NCBI GenBank assembly: GCA_035546295.1
Contig: DATKBT010000043.1
Span: 1 to 33,691, forward strand
Length of the DNA: 33,691 nt
Direction: 5' to 3'
DNA from: DATKBT01 sp035546295
GTDB taxonomy: Bacteria; Acidobacteriota; Thermoanaerobaculia; Multivoradales; Multivoraceae
Positions within the stretch are counted from its first letter, which is position 1; each line of letters starts with the position of its first letter. Both the position numbers and the translations under genes were made by a program. The notes beneath the pieces are model-generated. The model was not told where the DNA came from, did not search any database, and saw only the letters and a list, made by a program, of their open reading frames with translations. Positions 1 through 7,969 of this stretch are shown here, piece after piece.

Positions 1-503
1 CGCGCTCGCCAGCGCCGCGATCCGCCCGAAAACCCCCGGCAGCTCCGGTCGAGGGAGACGAAGAGGTTGCGCTCGATCGGCTCCATCGCGAGCTGTGCGC
101 CCGGCGGCGCTCGCTCGGCGGTCTGCCGCTCGCCGCCCTGACGCTGCGCGGCTCTGAGCTCACCATCCGGCTCGCGCCGGGCGATCTCCTGCGTGACGCG
201 GTCGAGCGCAACCGCGACGAGATCGAGAAGGTCCTGGTCGAGCATCGCGGCGACGCGGCGCGGCTGCGCGTCATCGACGGCGAGCCGCGCGCGATCGCCG
301 AGCCCGCCGGCGACAACGCACGGAGCCCGCAGCGGCGGGCGCGCGCGGCCGCGAAGGCTCGCGCCGACGAAGAGGCGGTTCGCGCCCACCCGAAGGTCCA
401 GGCTGTCCTCGAGATCTTCGCGACCGAGATCGAGTCGATCGAGTCCATCGAGGCGATCGAAGCGACCGAGAGTGACGACGGGGGTGAGATCGCCAACGAC
501 TGA
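1..503 (+). CDS. dnaX: DNA polymerase III subunit gamma/tau, C-terminal fragment
   Basis: Only the 3' end lies in the window; the frame is open from base 3 to the TGA at 501-503. DnaX is the clamp-loader ATPase subunit that loads the sliding clamp and organises the replisome. The ATPase part is outside the window. What is visible is an Arg/Ala/Pro-rich linker followed by an alpha/beta segment and the stretch HPKVQAVLEIF, which resembles the end of many gamma/tau proteins (a C-terminal motif of the type P-V-AVLE-FGG). It then ends in an acidic tail with repeated Ile-Glu-Ser/Ala units. The identification rests on that motif plus position: dnaX-ebfC-recR is a widely conserved gene order, and the next two genes are unambiguous. 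The repetitive acidic tail is unusual. No start or catalytic residues can be judged. Confidence 0.8.
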   Translation, partial: RSPAPRSARKPPAAPVEGDEEVALDRLHRELCARRRSLGGLPLAALTLRGSELTIRLAPGDLLRDAVERNRDEIEKVLVEHRGDAARLRVIDGEPRAIAEPAGDNARSPQRRARAAAKARADEEAVRAHPKVQAVLEIFATEIESIESIEAIEATESDDGGEIAND

Positions 504-557
504 TCGCCTCGCGCCCCCCGAGCCTCGGGCGGCGGGAGCATCGAAGGAGGAGACGAC

Positions 558-857
558 GTGGACCTGCGCGCGATGATGAAGCAGGCTCAGCAGATCCAGC
601 AGAAGCTGCAGCAGGAGGTCGAGGCTCTCGAGGTCGAGGCCTCGGTGGGAGGCGGGATGGTGTCGGTGCGCATGAGCGGCCGCAAGGAGCTGCTCGCGGT
701 GACCATCGACCGCGACGTCATCGATCCCGAGGATGCCGCGATGCTCCAGGACCTCGTGCTGTCGGCCGTCAACGAAGCCGGACGCAAGGTCGACGAGGCG
801 CTCCAGCAACGTCTCGGCGCGGTGCCGGGTCTCGCGGGGCTCCCCGGATTGGGATGA
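558..857 (+). CDS. ebfC: YbaB/EbfC family nucleoid-associated protein
   Basis: A 99-residue protein of the usual YbaB/EbfC length. Family members form dimers shaped like tweezers, bind DNA and are thought to act with the dnaX and recR products in recombination or nucleoid organisation. The N-terminus is a Gln/Lys-rich amphipathic helix (residues 3-27). It is followed by the diagnostic VGGGMVSVRMSG beta-strand region and ends in a Gly/Leu/Pro-rich tail, as in homologues. The start is GTG at 558, chosen because a strong Shine-Dalgarno (AAGGAGGA, 544-551) lies 6 bases upstream and the protein then begins with the typical M-D-L/I-x-x-M-M-K-Q-A-Q. Its stop overlaps the recR start by 4 bases (ATGA), so translation is probably coupled. 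Confidence 0.96.
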   Translation: MDLRAMMKQAQQIQQKLQQEVEALEVEASVGGGMVSVRMSGRKELLAVTIDRDVIDPEDAAMLQDLVLSAVNEAGRKVDEALQQRLGAVPGLAGLPGLG

Positions 858-1492
858 GCGCAGGCTCCCCCCCGGAGGCTTCGGACGGCTCGCGGCGGCG
901 CTCCGGCGACTCCGATCCTTTGGCTCGCCTGATCGGCGAGCTCAGCCGGCTCCCAGGCGTCGGATCGAAGACCGCGACGCGACTTGCGCATCACGTGCTA
1001 CGCGTTCCGCGTCCAGAGATCGAGGCGCTCTCGTCCGCGCTGCTCGAGGTCAAGGACCGCCTGTTCCACTGCAGCCGATGCAACGCCATCACTGCGGTGG
1101 ATCCCTGCCGGCGCTGCACCGATCCGCAACGCGACCCGCAGCGCCTGTGCGTTGTCGAGCAGCCCTTCAACATCGATCCGATCGAGCGCACCGGCGAATT
1201 CCGCGGCCATTATCACGTGCTGCTCGGAGCGCTCGCGCCCCAGCGCGGCATCGGTCCCGACCAGCTCGAAGTCCAGGGTCTCATGGCCCGGCTCGACGGC
1301 GTCGAGGAGGTGATCCTGGCGACCAATCCGAACGTCGAGGGGGAGGCCACCGCCCTCTACCTCGCTCGGGTCCTACGAACCCGCGGCGTGCGCGTGACGC
1401 GGCTCGCCTTCGGGCTGCCCGTCGGCGGCGACCTCGAGTACATCGACGAGGTCACACTGGCGCGATCGCTGGCCGGGCGCCAGGAGCTCTAG
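854..1492 (+). CDS. recR: Recombination mediator protein RecR
   Basis: A 212-residue RecR, which with RecO (and RecF) helps load RecA onto SSB-coated gapped DNA. In order: a helix-hairpin-helix region (LSRLPGVGSKTATRLA, about 30-45), a four-cysteine zinc site (C73, C76, C85, C88), then a Toprim domain beginning near residue 93. The motif FRGHYHVLLGALAPQRGIGP and the segment ILATNPNVEGEATALYL are both characteristic. The N-terminus carries about 20 extra Ser/Gly/Arg-rich residues before the conserved part; an ATG at 854 overlapping the ebfC stop supports this start. It closes the dnaX-ebfC-recR group, and recF lies about 8 kb downstream in the same window. Confidence 0.97.
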   Translation: MSAGSPPEASDGSRRRSGDSDPLARLIGELSRLPGVGSKTATRLAHHVLRVPRPEIEALSSALLEVKDRLFHCSRCNAITAVDPCRRCTDPQRDPQRLCVVEQPFNIDPIERTGEFRGHYHVLLGALAPQRGIGPDQLEVQGLMARLDGVEEVILATNPNVEGEATALYLARVLRTRGVRVTRLAFGLPVGGDLEYIDEVTLARSLAGRQEL

Positions 1493-1498
1493 GAACGG

Positions 1499-2812
1499 GT
1501 GGCAGGATCCGGGCCCGCTTGCGCCTCGGGCGACGCGTCGCCGCTCCTCGAGCGGGGCGACCTGCCGCCCGAGGTCGTCTGCTCGCCACCCGGGCCACGC
1601 ACCCTCGAGCTGGCCGCCGACCTCGGCCGCGTCGAGGCGCCCGGGATCAATACCCTGCACGCCGGCCGCACCCGCATGGTGCTCGCCGAGGCTCTCGGCT
1701 CGAACCTCCTCGACGTCGACGGCAATCGCTACGTCGACCTCACCGCCGGATTCGGCGTCGCCGCGATCGGACATCGCCACCCCGCGGTGATCGAGGCGGT
1801 CGCGCAGCAGGCGGCGCGGCTGGTTCACGGGCTGGGCGATGTCCACGCGCACCCGGCTCGCATCTCGGCTGCCCGCGAGCTTTGTGATCTCGCGCCGTTC
1901 GAGAACGCGCGGGTGTACTGGGCGATCTCGGGCGCCGATGCGATCGAGATCGCGCTCAAGACCGCCCTGCTGCACACGGGCTCGACCGAGCTGGTCGCCT
2001 TCGAGCCGGGGTACCACGGAGTGACGCTGGGCGCTCTGCGAGCCACCTCGCGACCCGCCTTCCGTCAGCCCTTCGACGCACCGCTCGAAGCCCACACCTC
2101 CCGCTTCCCCTTCGGCGGCCCGCTCCGTGAGGTCGCGCGACGCCTGGCCTCGTCGCCCAAGGTGGGCGCCTGTGTGGTCGAGCCCGTGGTCGGGCGCGAG
2201 GGCATCCTGCTGCCCCCCGACGGCTGGCTCGCCGAGCTCGCCGAGATCTGCCGGCATCACGCCGCGCTCCTGATCGCCGACGAGGTGTTCACCGGGTTGG
2301 CGCGCACCGGATTCCGGTGGGCCTGCGACGCCGAGGGCGTTCGCCCGGACCTGCTGTGCTGTGGCAAGGCGCTCGGCGGGGGGATGCCGATCGCGGCGGT
2401 GCTCGGCCGCCGCGAGGTCCTCGATGCCTGGAGCTCGCCGGACGAGGCGCGACACACCGCGACCTTCGTCGCGCACCCGCTCGCCTGTGCCGCGGCCAGC
2501 ACGGTGCTCGCGATCCTCGAGCGGGACCGTCTGGCGGAGCGGGCGGCGCAGCTCGGCGCATGGCTGGGCGAGCGACTGCGCTCGATCGCGGGATCGCACG
2601 CGTTGCGGGGCCGGGGTCTGGCGTGGGCGCTGGTCGCCCGCGATCGGGACCAGGCGGCGCGGTGGGCGGGGACGCTGCTCGATCGCGGCTACCTGGCGCT
2701 CGCGGGCGGGCCGAAAGGCAGCGTCCTCCAGATCGCGCCGCCGCTGATCATCACCGGCGAGCAGCTCGAGGGCGCGGTCACCGCCATCGCCGAGGTGATC
2801 GGGGGCGCCTGA
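1499..2812 (+). CDS. Class III pyridoxal-phosphate aminotransferase
   Basis: A 437-residue fold-type I PLP enzyme of the class III (omega-amino acid, GABA, acetylornithine) aminotransferase family. Visible signatures: GNRYVDLTAGFGV (about 76-88) near the N-terminal substrate pocket, ISGADAIEIALK (about 143-154) for phosphate binding, EPGYHG with the ring-stacking aromatic (169-174), DEVFTGLARTG with the PLP-pyridine aspartate D261, and CGKALGGG with the Schiff-base lysine K290. The start is GTG at 1499, six bases after the recR stop, with AGGA just upstream, so it may be read with the recR operon. The first 45 residues are poorly conserved in type and a later start is possible. The sequence does not fix the substrate; GABA-, ornithine- or diamine-type donors are all possible. 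Confidence 0.85.
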   Translation: MAGSGPACASGDASPLLERGDLPPEVVCSPPGPRTLELAADLGRVEAPGINTLHAGRTRMVLAEALGSNLLDVDGNRYVDLTAGFGVAAIGHRHPAVIEAVAQQAARLVHGLGDVHAHPARISAARELCDLAPFENARVYWAISGADAIEIALKTALLHTGSTELVAFEPGYHGVTLGALRATSRPAFRQPFDAPLEAHTSRFPFGGPLREVARRLASSPKVGACVVEPVVGREGILLPPDGWLAELAEICRHHAALLIADEVFTGLARTGFRWACDAEGVRPDLLCCGKALGGGMPIAAVLGRREVLDAWSSPDEARHTATFVAHPLACAAASTVLAILERDRLAERAAQLGAWLGERLRSIAGSHALRGRGLAWALVARDRDQAARWAGTLLDRGYLALAGGPKGSVLQIAPPLIITGEQLEGAVTAIAEVIGGA

Positions 2813-2866
2813 GCTGGATGGCGCGATCGCCGCGATCGAAGACGGCGCAGTTGGTCTCGACCCGTC

Positions 2867-4003
2867 TCACGTCACCGCGCGGCGCACCGCGTCACACACG
2901 CGCTCGATCTGCTCGGGCTCCAGGTAGGGGTGCATCGGCAGGCTGAGCACCCGCTCGCAGAGGCGCTCGCTGGTCGGCAGCGATCCGGGGCCGCCGCCAT
3001 AGCGCTGATAGGCGGGCTGCAGGTGCATGGGCTTCGGATAGTAGACGGCGGTCGGCACGCCCTCGGCGGCGAGCGCCGCGCGCACCCGGTCACGCTGCTC
3101 GACCTGGATCGTGTACTGCGCCCAGGCAGAGCGCACCCCGGGCGGAATCTCGGGGCAGGCCACGACGTCCGCCAGTCGCGCGTGGTAGAGGGCGGCGAGC
3201 CGGTCGCGCGCCTCGAGCTCCTCGTCGAAGACCTCGAGCTTGACCAGCAGGACGGCCGCTTGGAAGGTGTCGAGCCGGCCGTTGACGCCGAGGCGGACGA
3301 TCTCGTAGCGGTCCGCGCCCTCTCCGTGCTGGCGGATCGAGCGCAACCGCTGCGCGCGTTCGACATCGTCGGTGAGGATCGCGCCGCCGTCGCCGTAACC
3401 GCCGAGCGGCTTGGCGGGGAAGAAGCTGGTCGTGGTCACCGCTGCGAGACTGCCCACCGGGCGGCCGTGGAGCGCGCCGCCGAACCCCTGCGCGGCATCG
3501 TCGACGATCAGGAGCCCCTCTCGAGCGGCGATCTCGCCAAGCTCCTCGTAGTTCGCCGGGCGGCCGAAGAGGTCGACCGCGATCAGGGCCCGGGGCTCCA
3601 GCCGCCGCTGACGGCGGATCTCGGCCAGCGTCCCTTCGAAGCTCGTCACGTCGACGTTGAAGCTCCGCTCGTCGACATCGAGGAAGACCGGGATCGCTCC
3701 CACCAGCAGCACCACCTCGGCAGTCGCGGTGAAGGTGAACGACGGCACCAGGACCGCGTCGCCCGGTCCGATTCCCTCAGCCATCAGGGTCATCACCAGC
3801 GCGTCGGTGCCGCTGGCGACGGCGACCGCTTCGGCGACGCCGCCGCGCTCCGCGAGCCTCTGCTCGAGCACGGGAATCTCGGGCCCCATGACATACTGCC
3901 GATGGTCCAGAACGGCTCCGAGCGCTGCGTTCATGCGGGTTCGCAAACGCTCGGCCTGCGCCGCGAGACCGACGAAGGGTACGCTCTCGGAGGGGACCTT
4001 CAT
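2867..4003 (-). CDS. DegT/DnrJ/EryC1/StrS family aminotransferase
   Basis: A 378-residue PLP aminotransferase of the family that aminates nucleotide-linked keto-sugars for polysaccharides or natural products. Evidence: VASGTDALVMTLMA (cofactor phosphate region), PSFTFTATAEVVLLVGAIPV, VDLFGRPANYEEL, DDAAQGFGG with the PLP aspartate, and TTSFFPAKPLGGYGDGGAI containing the Schiff-base lysine. The C-terminal VPTAVYYPKPMHLQPAY is also typical. The start at 4003 gives M-K-V-P-S-E-S-V-P-F-V-G-L, a normal family N-terminus. The frame stays open to an ATG at 4066, but that would overlap the divergent neighbour's start codon. A -10-like TATGCT (minus strand, 4028-4023) lies 19 bases before the chosen start. 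The gene converges on the class III aminotransferase with a 54-base gap. No sugar-biosynthesis genes sit directly beside it. Confidence 0.88.
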   Translation of the reverse strand: MKVPSESVPFVGLAAQAERLRTRMNAALGAVLDHRQYVMGPEIPVLEQRLAERGGVAEAVAVASGTDALVMTLMAEGIGPGDAVLVPSFTFTATAEVVLLVGAIPVFLDVDERSFNVDVTSFEGTLAEIRRQRRLEPRALIAVDLFGRPANYEELGEIAAREGLLIVDDAAQGFGGALHGRPVGSLAAVTTTSFFPAKPLGGYGDGGAILTDDVERAQRLRSIRQHGEGADRYEIVRLGVNGRLDTFQAAVLLVKLEVFDEELEARDRLAALYHARLADVVACPEIPPGVRSAWAQYTIQVEQRDRVRAALAAEGVPTAVYYPKPMHLQPAYQRYGGGPGSLPTSERLCERVLSLPMHPYLEPEQIERVCDAVRRAVT

Positions 4004-4022
4004 CACAGCTTCTCGGCGCCGC

Positions 4023-4028
4023 AGCATA
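4023..4028 (-). promoter_or_regulatory. Possible -10 element for the DegT-type aminotransferase
   Basis: On the minus strand this reads TATGCT, the same hexamer proposed for dnaA. It sits 19 bases before the preferred start at 4003, which would give a leader of roughly 10-15 bases. No good -35 is visible. It is offered mainly as support for the 4003 start over the upstream ATG at 4066. Confidence 0.25.
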
Positions 4029-4064
4029 ACCTGCCGCGGCCGGCGTGAGGTTCGCCATCGCTCC

Positions 4065-5048
4065 ATGAACGTCCTGCACTCCGCCTTCGGCCTGGACCAC
4101 CTCGTCCCTGAGCATCACATCCGCATCGAGCAGTCGGCCCGGTGGCTTCGGGTCCCGGCCGGCACCGCCGTCTATGGCCACGAGGATCTCGGCGAGGACC
4201 TCTTCTTCGTCGAGGCTGGCGAGGTGTCGTTGCGCCGCACGACGGTCTACGGCGACTTCGTGCTCCAGCGGATCGCTGCGCCCGGCCTGTTCGGGGAGCT
4301 CAGCCTGATCGATCGCAAACGACGCGCCGCCGAGGCCGTGGCCACCAGGGACGTCGAGCTGCTCTCGGTCGACGGCGAGAAGCTCCGGCGTCAGATGTCG
4401 ATCGACCAGTCGTTCGCGGTGGCTGTGCACTGGGGCCTGTGGCGCAACCTCGCCCACCGGTTGCGTGAGGTCAACTCGAGGATGGCGCGGTTCACCGCCA
4501 GCGAGGACTCCGGCTCGTTCACCGAGCCGGCGCGTCATCAGCCGACCTTGCGCGAGCTGTCGATCGACCAGAAGCGGGCGCTGCTGCGCGAGCTGGGTCT
4601 CTCCAACATGGAGGTCAACTACCTCGCGTCGCTGTCGACCGCGCTCCAGCTCGAGCCGAACCAGGTGCTGTTCACGCAGGAGGAGCACGCCGGCTTCGTC
4701 TACGTCGTCAGCTCCGGGCGGGTGATGATCAGCACCCTGATTCCCGGCGCCGGGCTCGAGGCCCTCGCCTTCCTCGCGCGCGGGCAGTTGTTCGGCGAGA
4801 TGGCCGCGATCGAGCAGCTTCCCCGCAGCGCTCGCGCCAGCGCCGCGGAGGAGGGCGCGGTGGTCCTGGCGATTCCCCGCGAGGTGCTCGACAAGCTCCT
4901 CGACGTCAAGCGCGCATCGTCGATCCGCCTGCTCCAGCTCGCGTGCCGGCAGCTCGCCGAGCGCCTGCGGGAGTCCCAGGAGAAGCTGGTCGGCTGGTTC
5001 ATCCTCGCCGGCGGACAGGGTCAGGCGGGCCCGCTCAGCGAGCCGTAG
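4065..5048 (+). CDS. Tandem cyclic-nucleotide-binding-domain protein
   Basis: A 327-residue protein made of two cNMP-binding (CRP-like) beta-barrels and no recognisable DNA-binding or catalytic domain. Domain 1 spans about residues 20-135, with a phosphate-binding cassette around LFGELSLIDRKRRAAEA (G77, E78, R87). Domain 2 spans about 190-310, with LFGEMAAIEQLPRSARA (G244, E245, R254). Both cassettes keep the Gly-Glu pair and an Arg followed by small residues, so both could bind a cyclic nucleotide. In CRP the second half would be a helix-turn-helix; here it is replaced by the second barrel. The start ATG at 4065 gives M-N-V-L-H-S-A-F-G-L; upstream codons in this frame are antisense to the divergent aminotransferase. 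The 3' end overlaps that of mutY by 14 bases. Ligand and partner are unknown. Confidence 0.85.
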   Translation: MNVLHSAFGLDHLVPEHHIRIEQSARWLRVPAGTAVYGHEDLGEDLFFVEAGEVSLRRTTVYGDFVLQRIAAPGLFGELSLIDRKRRAAEAVATRDVELLSVDGEKLRRQMSIDQSFAVAVHWGLWRNLAHRLREVNSRMARFTASEDSGSFTEPARHQPTLRELSIDQKRALLRELGLSNMEVNYLASLSTALQLEPNQVLFTQEEHAGFVYVVSSGRVMISTLIPGAGLEALAFLARGQLFGEMAAIEQLPRSARASAAEEGAVVLAIPREVLDKLLDVKRASSIRLLQLACRQLAERLRESQEKLVGWFILAGGQGQAGPLSEP

Positions 5049-6222
5049 CGCGAAGGAGAGCCTCGAGAGCCTTCGCCACCAGCGCTCCGGTCGGCAGCTC
5101 GGCCCACTTCGTCGGCAGCAGCTTCGCGACCTCGACGAAGACCGCCTCCTCCGACTCGGCGACCTCCCCTCGCGAAGCGATCGATGCCTCGACGATCAGG
5201 ACGTCGACGTCGCGGTAGGTGACGCTGTGGCGCGCCCGTGCTCGCGCACCGCCGACGATCCAACGGCCTCCGTGCTCGCGCGCGAATCGCCGCGCCAGCT
5301 CGCGATCGGAGAGGCTCCTCCGCTCGGCCTCGACCTCGATCGTCGGTAGGTTCCACAGTCCGTCCATCAGGCCCGGGACCGGCGGCCGGCGCAGCAGCAG
5401 GATCCGGCCATCGCGCTCGACGACCGCCGTCACCCAGCACACCGCGAGCCGCTGCCGCCGCACGCGACGCACCGGGTACTCCTCGGCTCGTCCCAGCGCG
5501 CGCGCCGCGCACCCTTCCGACAGGGGGCAGACGTCGCAGTGCGGTGAGCGGGGACGGCAGACCGTCGCCCCCAGCTCCATCAGCGCCTGGTTGCTGTCGC
5601 CCGCTCGGCCGCCGTCGATCAGCTCGAGACCGGCGCGCTCGAGCGCGCGTCGCCCGAGCGCCCGCTTGGGATCCGAGTCGAGGGCGATCCGCCGAGCAAG
5701 GACCCGCTCGACGTTGCCGTCGAGCGCCAGCGCCGCCTCCCCGAAGGCGATGCTGGCGACGGCAGCAGCGGTGTAGTCGCCGATGCCGGGAAGCTCCCGC
5801 AGCGAGGCCGCGGTGCGAGGCCAGGCGCCGCGCCCGGCGATCATTCGAGCCGCCCGTTGCAGGTTGCGCGCGCGGCGGTAGTAGCCGAGGCCGGACCATC
5901 GCGCGAGCACCTCCTCCTCGCTGGCCTCCGCCAAGGATCGCACGTCCGGGAAGCTCACGAGGAACGCTTCGTAGTAGCGCTCGACGACCTCGACACGGGT
6001 CTGCTGCAGCATCACCTCCGAGACCAGGACGGAGTAGGGATCCCGACGCCTGCGCCACGAGAGATCACGCTTCACCGCGTCGAACCAACGCAGGAGTTGG
6101 TCGCTCTCGGAGCGGTCCAGAGCCTCCCCGCAACGCCCGCCGAGGGCCCTCCCGGAGGGGCTCTCCCGACGCCGTCCGGGCGCAGGCTTTTTTCGATTTT
6201 TTTTCTCCGACTTAACTCTCAC
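5035..6222 (-). CDS. mutY: A/G-specific adenine DNA glycosylase MutY
   Basis: A 395-residue base-excision repair enzyme that removes adenine mispaired with 8-oxoguanine. The helix-hairpin-helix/GPD domain shows SEVMLQQTRVEVV with catalytic E69, LPGIGDYTAAAV as the hairpin, and ALDGNVERV with catalytic D168. The [4Fe-4S] loop is intact: C222-x6-C229-x2-C232-x5-C238. The C-terminal NUDIX-like 8-oxoG recognition domain (from about residue 258) includes LLLRRPPVPGLMDGLWNLP. The start is uncertain. GTG at 6222 is the only usual in-frame start before the conserved region and adds about 40 Lys/Arg/Ser-rich residues. These are encoded across poly(A) tracts of eight and six (plus-strand T runs at 6197-6204 and 6188-6193), odd in such GC-rich DNA. 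It is transcribed away from dnaA. Confidence 0.94.
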   Translation of the reverse strand: MRVKSEKKNRKKPAPGRRRESPSGRALGGRCGEALDRSESDQLLRWFDAVKRDLSWRRRRDPYSVLVSEVMLQQTRVEVVERYYEAFLVSFPDVRSLAEASEEEVLARWSGLGYYRRARNLQRAARMIAGRGAWPRTAASLRELPGIGDYTAAAVASIAFGEAALALDGNVERVLARRIALDSDPKRALGRRALERAGLELIDGGRAGDSNQALMELGATVCRPRSPHCDVCPLSEGCAARALGRAEEYPVRRVRRQRLAVCWVTAVVERDGRILLLRRPPVPGLMDGLWNLPTIEVEAERRSLSDRELARRFAREHGGRWIVGGARARARHSVTYRDVDVLIVEASIASRGEVAESEEAVFVEVAKLLPTKWAELPTGALVAKALEALLRATAR

Positions 6223-6283
6223 CGAGACGGAACCTTAGCCGTAGAGAGACAAAAAAGAGACCAGGATTGCGGCCTTCACATCC

Positions 6284-6313
6284 TTGCCGCCCTCGGGAGC
6301 CCGTTGCTATGCT
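6284..6313 (+). promoter_or_regulatory. Candidate sigma-70-type promoter for dnaA
   Basis: TTGCCG (6284-6289) and TATGCT (6308-6313) are separated by 18 bases, an acceptable vegetative promoter spacing. Transcription would start near 6320 and give a leader of about 100 bases that contains both DnaA-box-like sites at 6364-6395. That would allow autoregulation by DnaA, as known in other bacteria. This is pattern-based and not proven. Confidence 0.35.
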
Positions 6314-6363
6314 GCGCAGTCTCGAACTCGCCGGTCCCCAACCCCCGCGATTCTCATCACGAG

Positions 6364-6395
6364 CTTTCCACAGTCGGCGGATTACCTGTGGAAAA
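6364..6395. promoter_or_regulatory. Inverted pair of DnaA-box-like sites upstream of dnaA
   Basis: CTTTCCACA on the plus strand (6364-6372) and TTTTCCACA on the minus strand (6395-6387) face each other across 14 bases. Both match the TTATCCACA consensus core (TCCACA) with one or two changes in the first half. They lie 24-55 bases before the dnaA ATG, downstream of the candidate promoter. They could serve as an autoregulatory site or as part of a bipartite origin together with the AT-rich island after dnaA. Confidence 0.5.
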
Positions 6396-6418
6396 TTCGA
6401 GGCTACAAGTGCGTCTAA

Positions 6419-7711
6419 ATGGTTGATTCTACGTGGCTTCGCCTCCGCGAAGAGTTGCGGACGGATCTCTCGGACGAAGAGATTCGAACCTGGTTCAACC
6501 CGCTGCGAGTGGCGTCCGAGGAGAACGATCGACTCGTGCTCCTGGCGCCCAACAACCGCTTTCTGCACACCCTCGAACAGAGCTACCGGCCGGTCGTCGA
6601 TCGCGCCATCGCCGGCCTCAAGGGCAAAGGATTCGAGGTGCTCTTCTCGGTCGCCGGAGCGGAGCCCGCGAACGGCGCCGCGAACGCGAACGGCGCGCGG
6701 CGTTTCGACCGGCGCTATCGCTTCGACTCTTTCGTCGTCGGCAGCTCGAACCAGTTCGCGTCTGCGGCCGCTCGTGCGGTTGCGGACGCGCCCGGGCAAT
6801 CCTACAACCCGCTCTTCCTGTACGGCGGAGTAGGGCTCGGCAAGACCCACCTGTTGCACGCGGTCGGCCAGGAGATCCTGGCGCGGCATCCGCGACTCCA
6901 GATCCTCTATCTCTCCGCCGAGCAGTTCGTCAACGAGCTGATCAACTCGATCCGCTTCGACCGGATGCCGGCGTTTCGAGAGCGCTACCGGACGATCGAC
7001 GTCCTGCTGATCGACGACGTCCAGTTCCTGGCCAACAAGGAGAGGACGCAGGAGGAGTTCTTCCACACCTTCAACACCCTCTACGGCGCGCAGCGGCAGA
7101 TCATCCTGTCCTCCGACGCTTCGCCGAAGGACATCCCGACGCTCGAGGAGCGACTGAGGAGCCGGTTCGCCTGGGGCCTGATCGCCGACATCCAGGCGCC
7201 CGACCTCGAGACCAAGGTCGCCATCCTCCGGCGCAAGGCTGAGACCGAGGGGAAGGAGCTGCCCGACGCCGTGGCGCTGTTCATCGCGCGCCAGGTCAAG
7301 TCGAACGTGCGGGAGCTCGAGGGTCTGCTCAACCGAGTGCTCGCCTTCTCCTCGTTGGTCGGGCGCCCGCTCGACCTCGCGATCGCGCAGGAGACGCTTC
7401 GCGACATCCTCCCCGACGTCGATCGCCGCATCAACGGCACCGACGTCGTGAAGTTGGTGGCGCGCCACTTCGGCCTCAAGGTGAGCGAGATCAAGAGTCG
7501 CAACAACTCGAAGCAGATCGCCTTCCCGCGCCAGGTCGCCATGTACCTCTGCAAGCAGCTCACCGATCTCTCGTATCCCGAGATCGGGAGGCTGTTCAAC
7601 GACAAGCACCACTCGACGGTCATGTACTCGGTCGAGAAGATCGAGAAGCTGCGGGTGAAGGACCGCGACATCGACCGCATGCTCGAGCGGTTCGCGCAGC
7701 AGCTCCAGTAG
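6419..7711 (+). CDS. dnaA: Chromosomal replication initiator protein DnaA
   Basis: A 430-residue initiator ATPase that binds DnaA boxes, melts the origin and recruits the helicase. All four domains are visible. Domain I is at about 1-80, with a TWFNPL segment typical of the helicase-interaction region, and a short linker follows at 80-95. Domain III is AAA+, with Walker A GGVGLGKT (136-143), Walker B VLLIDDVQF (about 195-203) and sensor region ILSSDASPKDI. Domain IV is a DNA-binding helix-turn-helix ending in the signature YPEIGRLFNDKHHSTVMYSV. The linker is short compared with E. coli. The ATG at 6419 is not preceded by a clear Shine-Dalgarno. It leads dnaA-dnaN-recF-gyrB-gyrA, the ancestral origin-proximal order. 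Confidence 0.99.
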   Translation: MVDSTWLRLREELRTDLSDEEIRTWFNPLRVASEENDRLVLLAPNNRFLHTLEQSYRPVVDRAIAGLKGKGFEVLFSVAGAEPANGAANANGARRFDRRYRFDSFVVGSSNQFASAAARAVADAPGQSYNPLFLYGGVGLGKTHLLHAVGQEILARHPRLQILYLSAEQFVNELINSIRFDRMPAFRERYRTIDVLLIDDVQFLANKERTQEEFFHTFNTLYGAQRQIILSSDASPKDIPTLEERLRSRFAWGLIADIQAPDLETKVAILRRKAETEGKELPDAVALFIARQVKSNVRELEGLLNRVLAFSSLVGRPLDLAIAQETLRDILPDVDRRINGTDVVKLVARHFGLKVSEIKSRNNSKQIAFPRQVAMYLCKQLTDLSYPEIGRLFNDKHHSTVMYSVEKIEKLRVKDRDIDRMLERFAQQLQ

Positions 7712-7969
7712 TGTGCGAACGCGGCGCCGCCTGGCTGGCGCGACTTCGCCGTTGTTCTGCCTCGGCCGCTGTTCCGCGAGCGGCGGCGGCCGCGCGATCT
7801 CGGCTTTTCGCAGGAACCGGGATGATAGAAGGCCGCCGAGACCCTCGACGACCACCTCGAAGAGGAACCGATCACGCTGCGGAAAGCCTGTCGAAGCATT
7901 CGCGGACGTCTTGCGGAAGCTTCGAAGGCGTCTCGACTCTCCACTCCCACTCGCATCACGTCCACCGGG

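Noticed and set aside
193..576. Frame +1 open frame overlapping dnaX and ebfC
   Set aside because: The Ser/Arg-rich translation is an off-frame reading of dnaX, whose own frame ends at 503 with a recognisable C-terminus.
6188..6204. T-rich tract as a rho-independent terminator on the plus strand
   Set aside because: No stable GC stem directly precedes it and no plus-strand gene ends there; it lies within the N-terminal codons of mutY.
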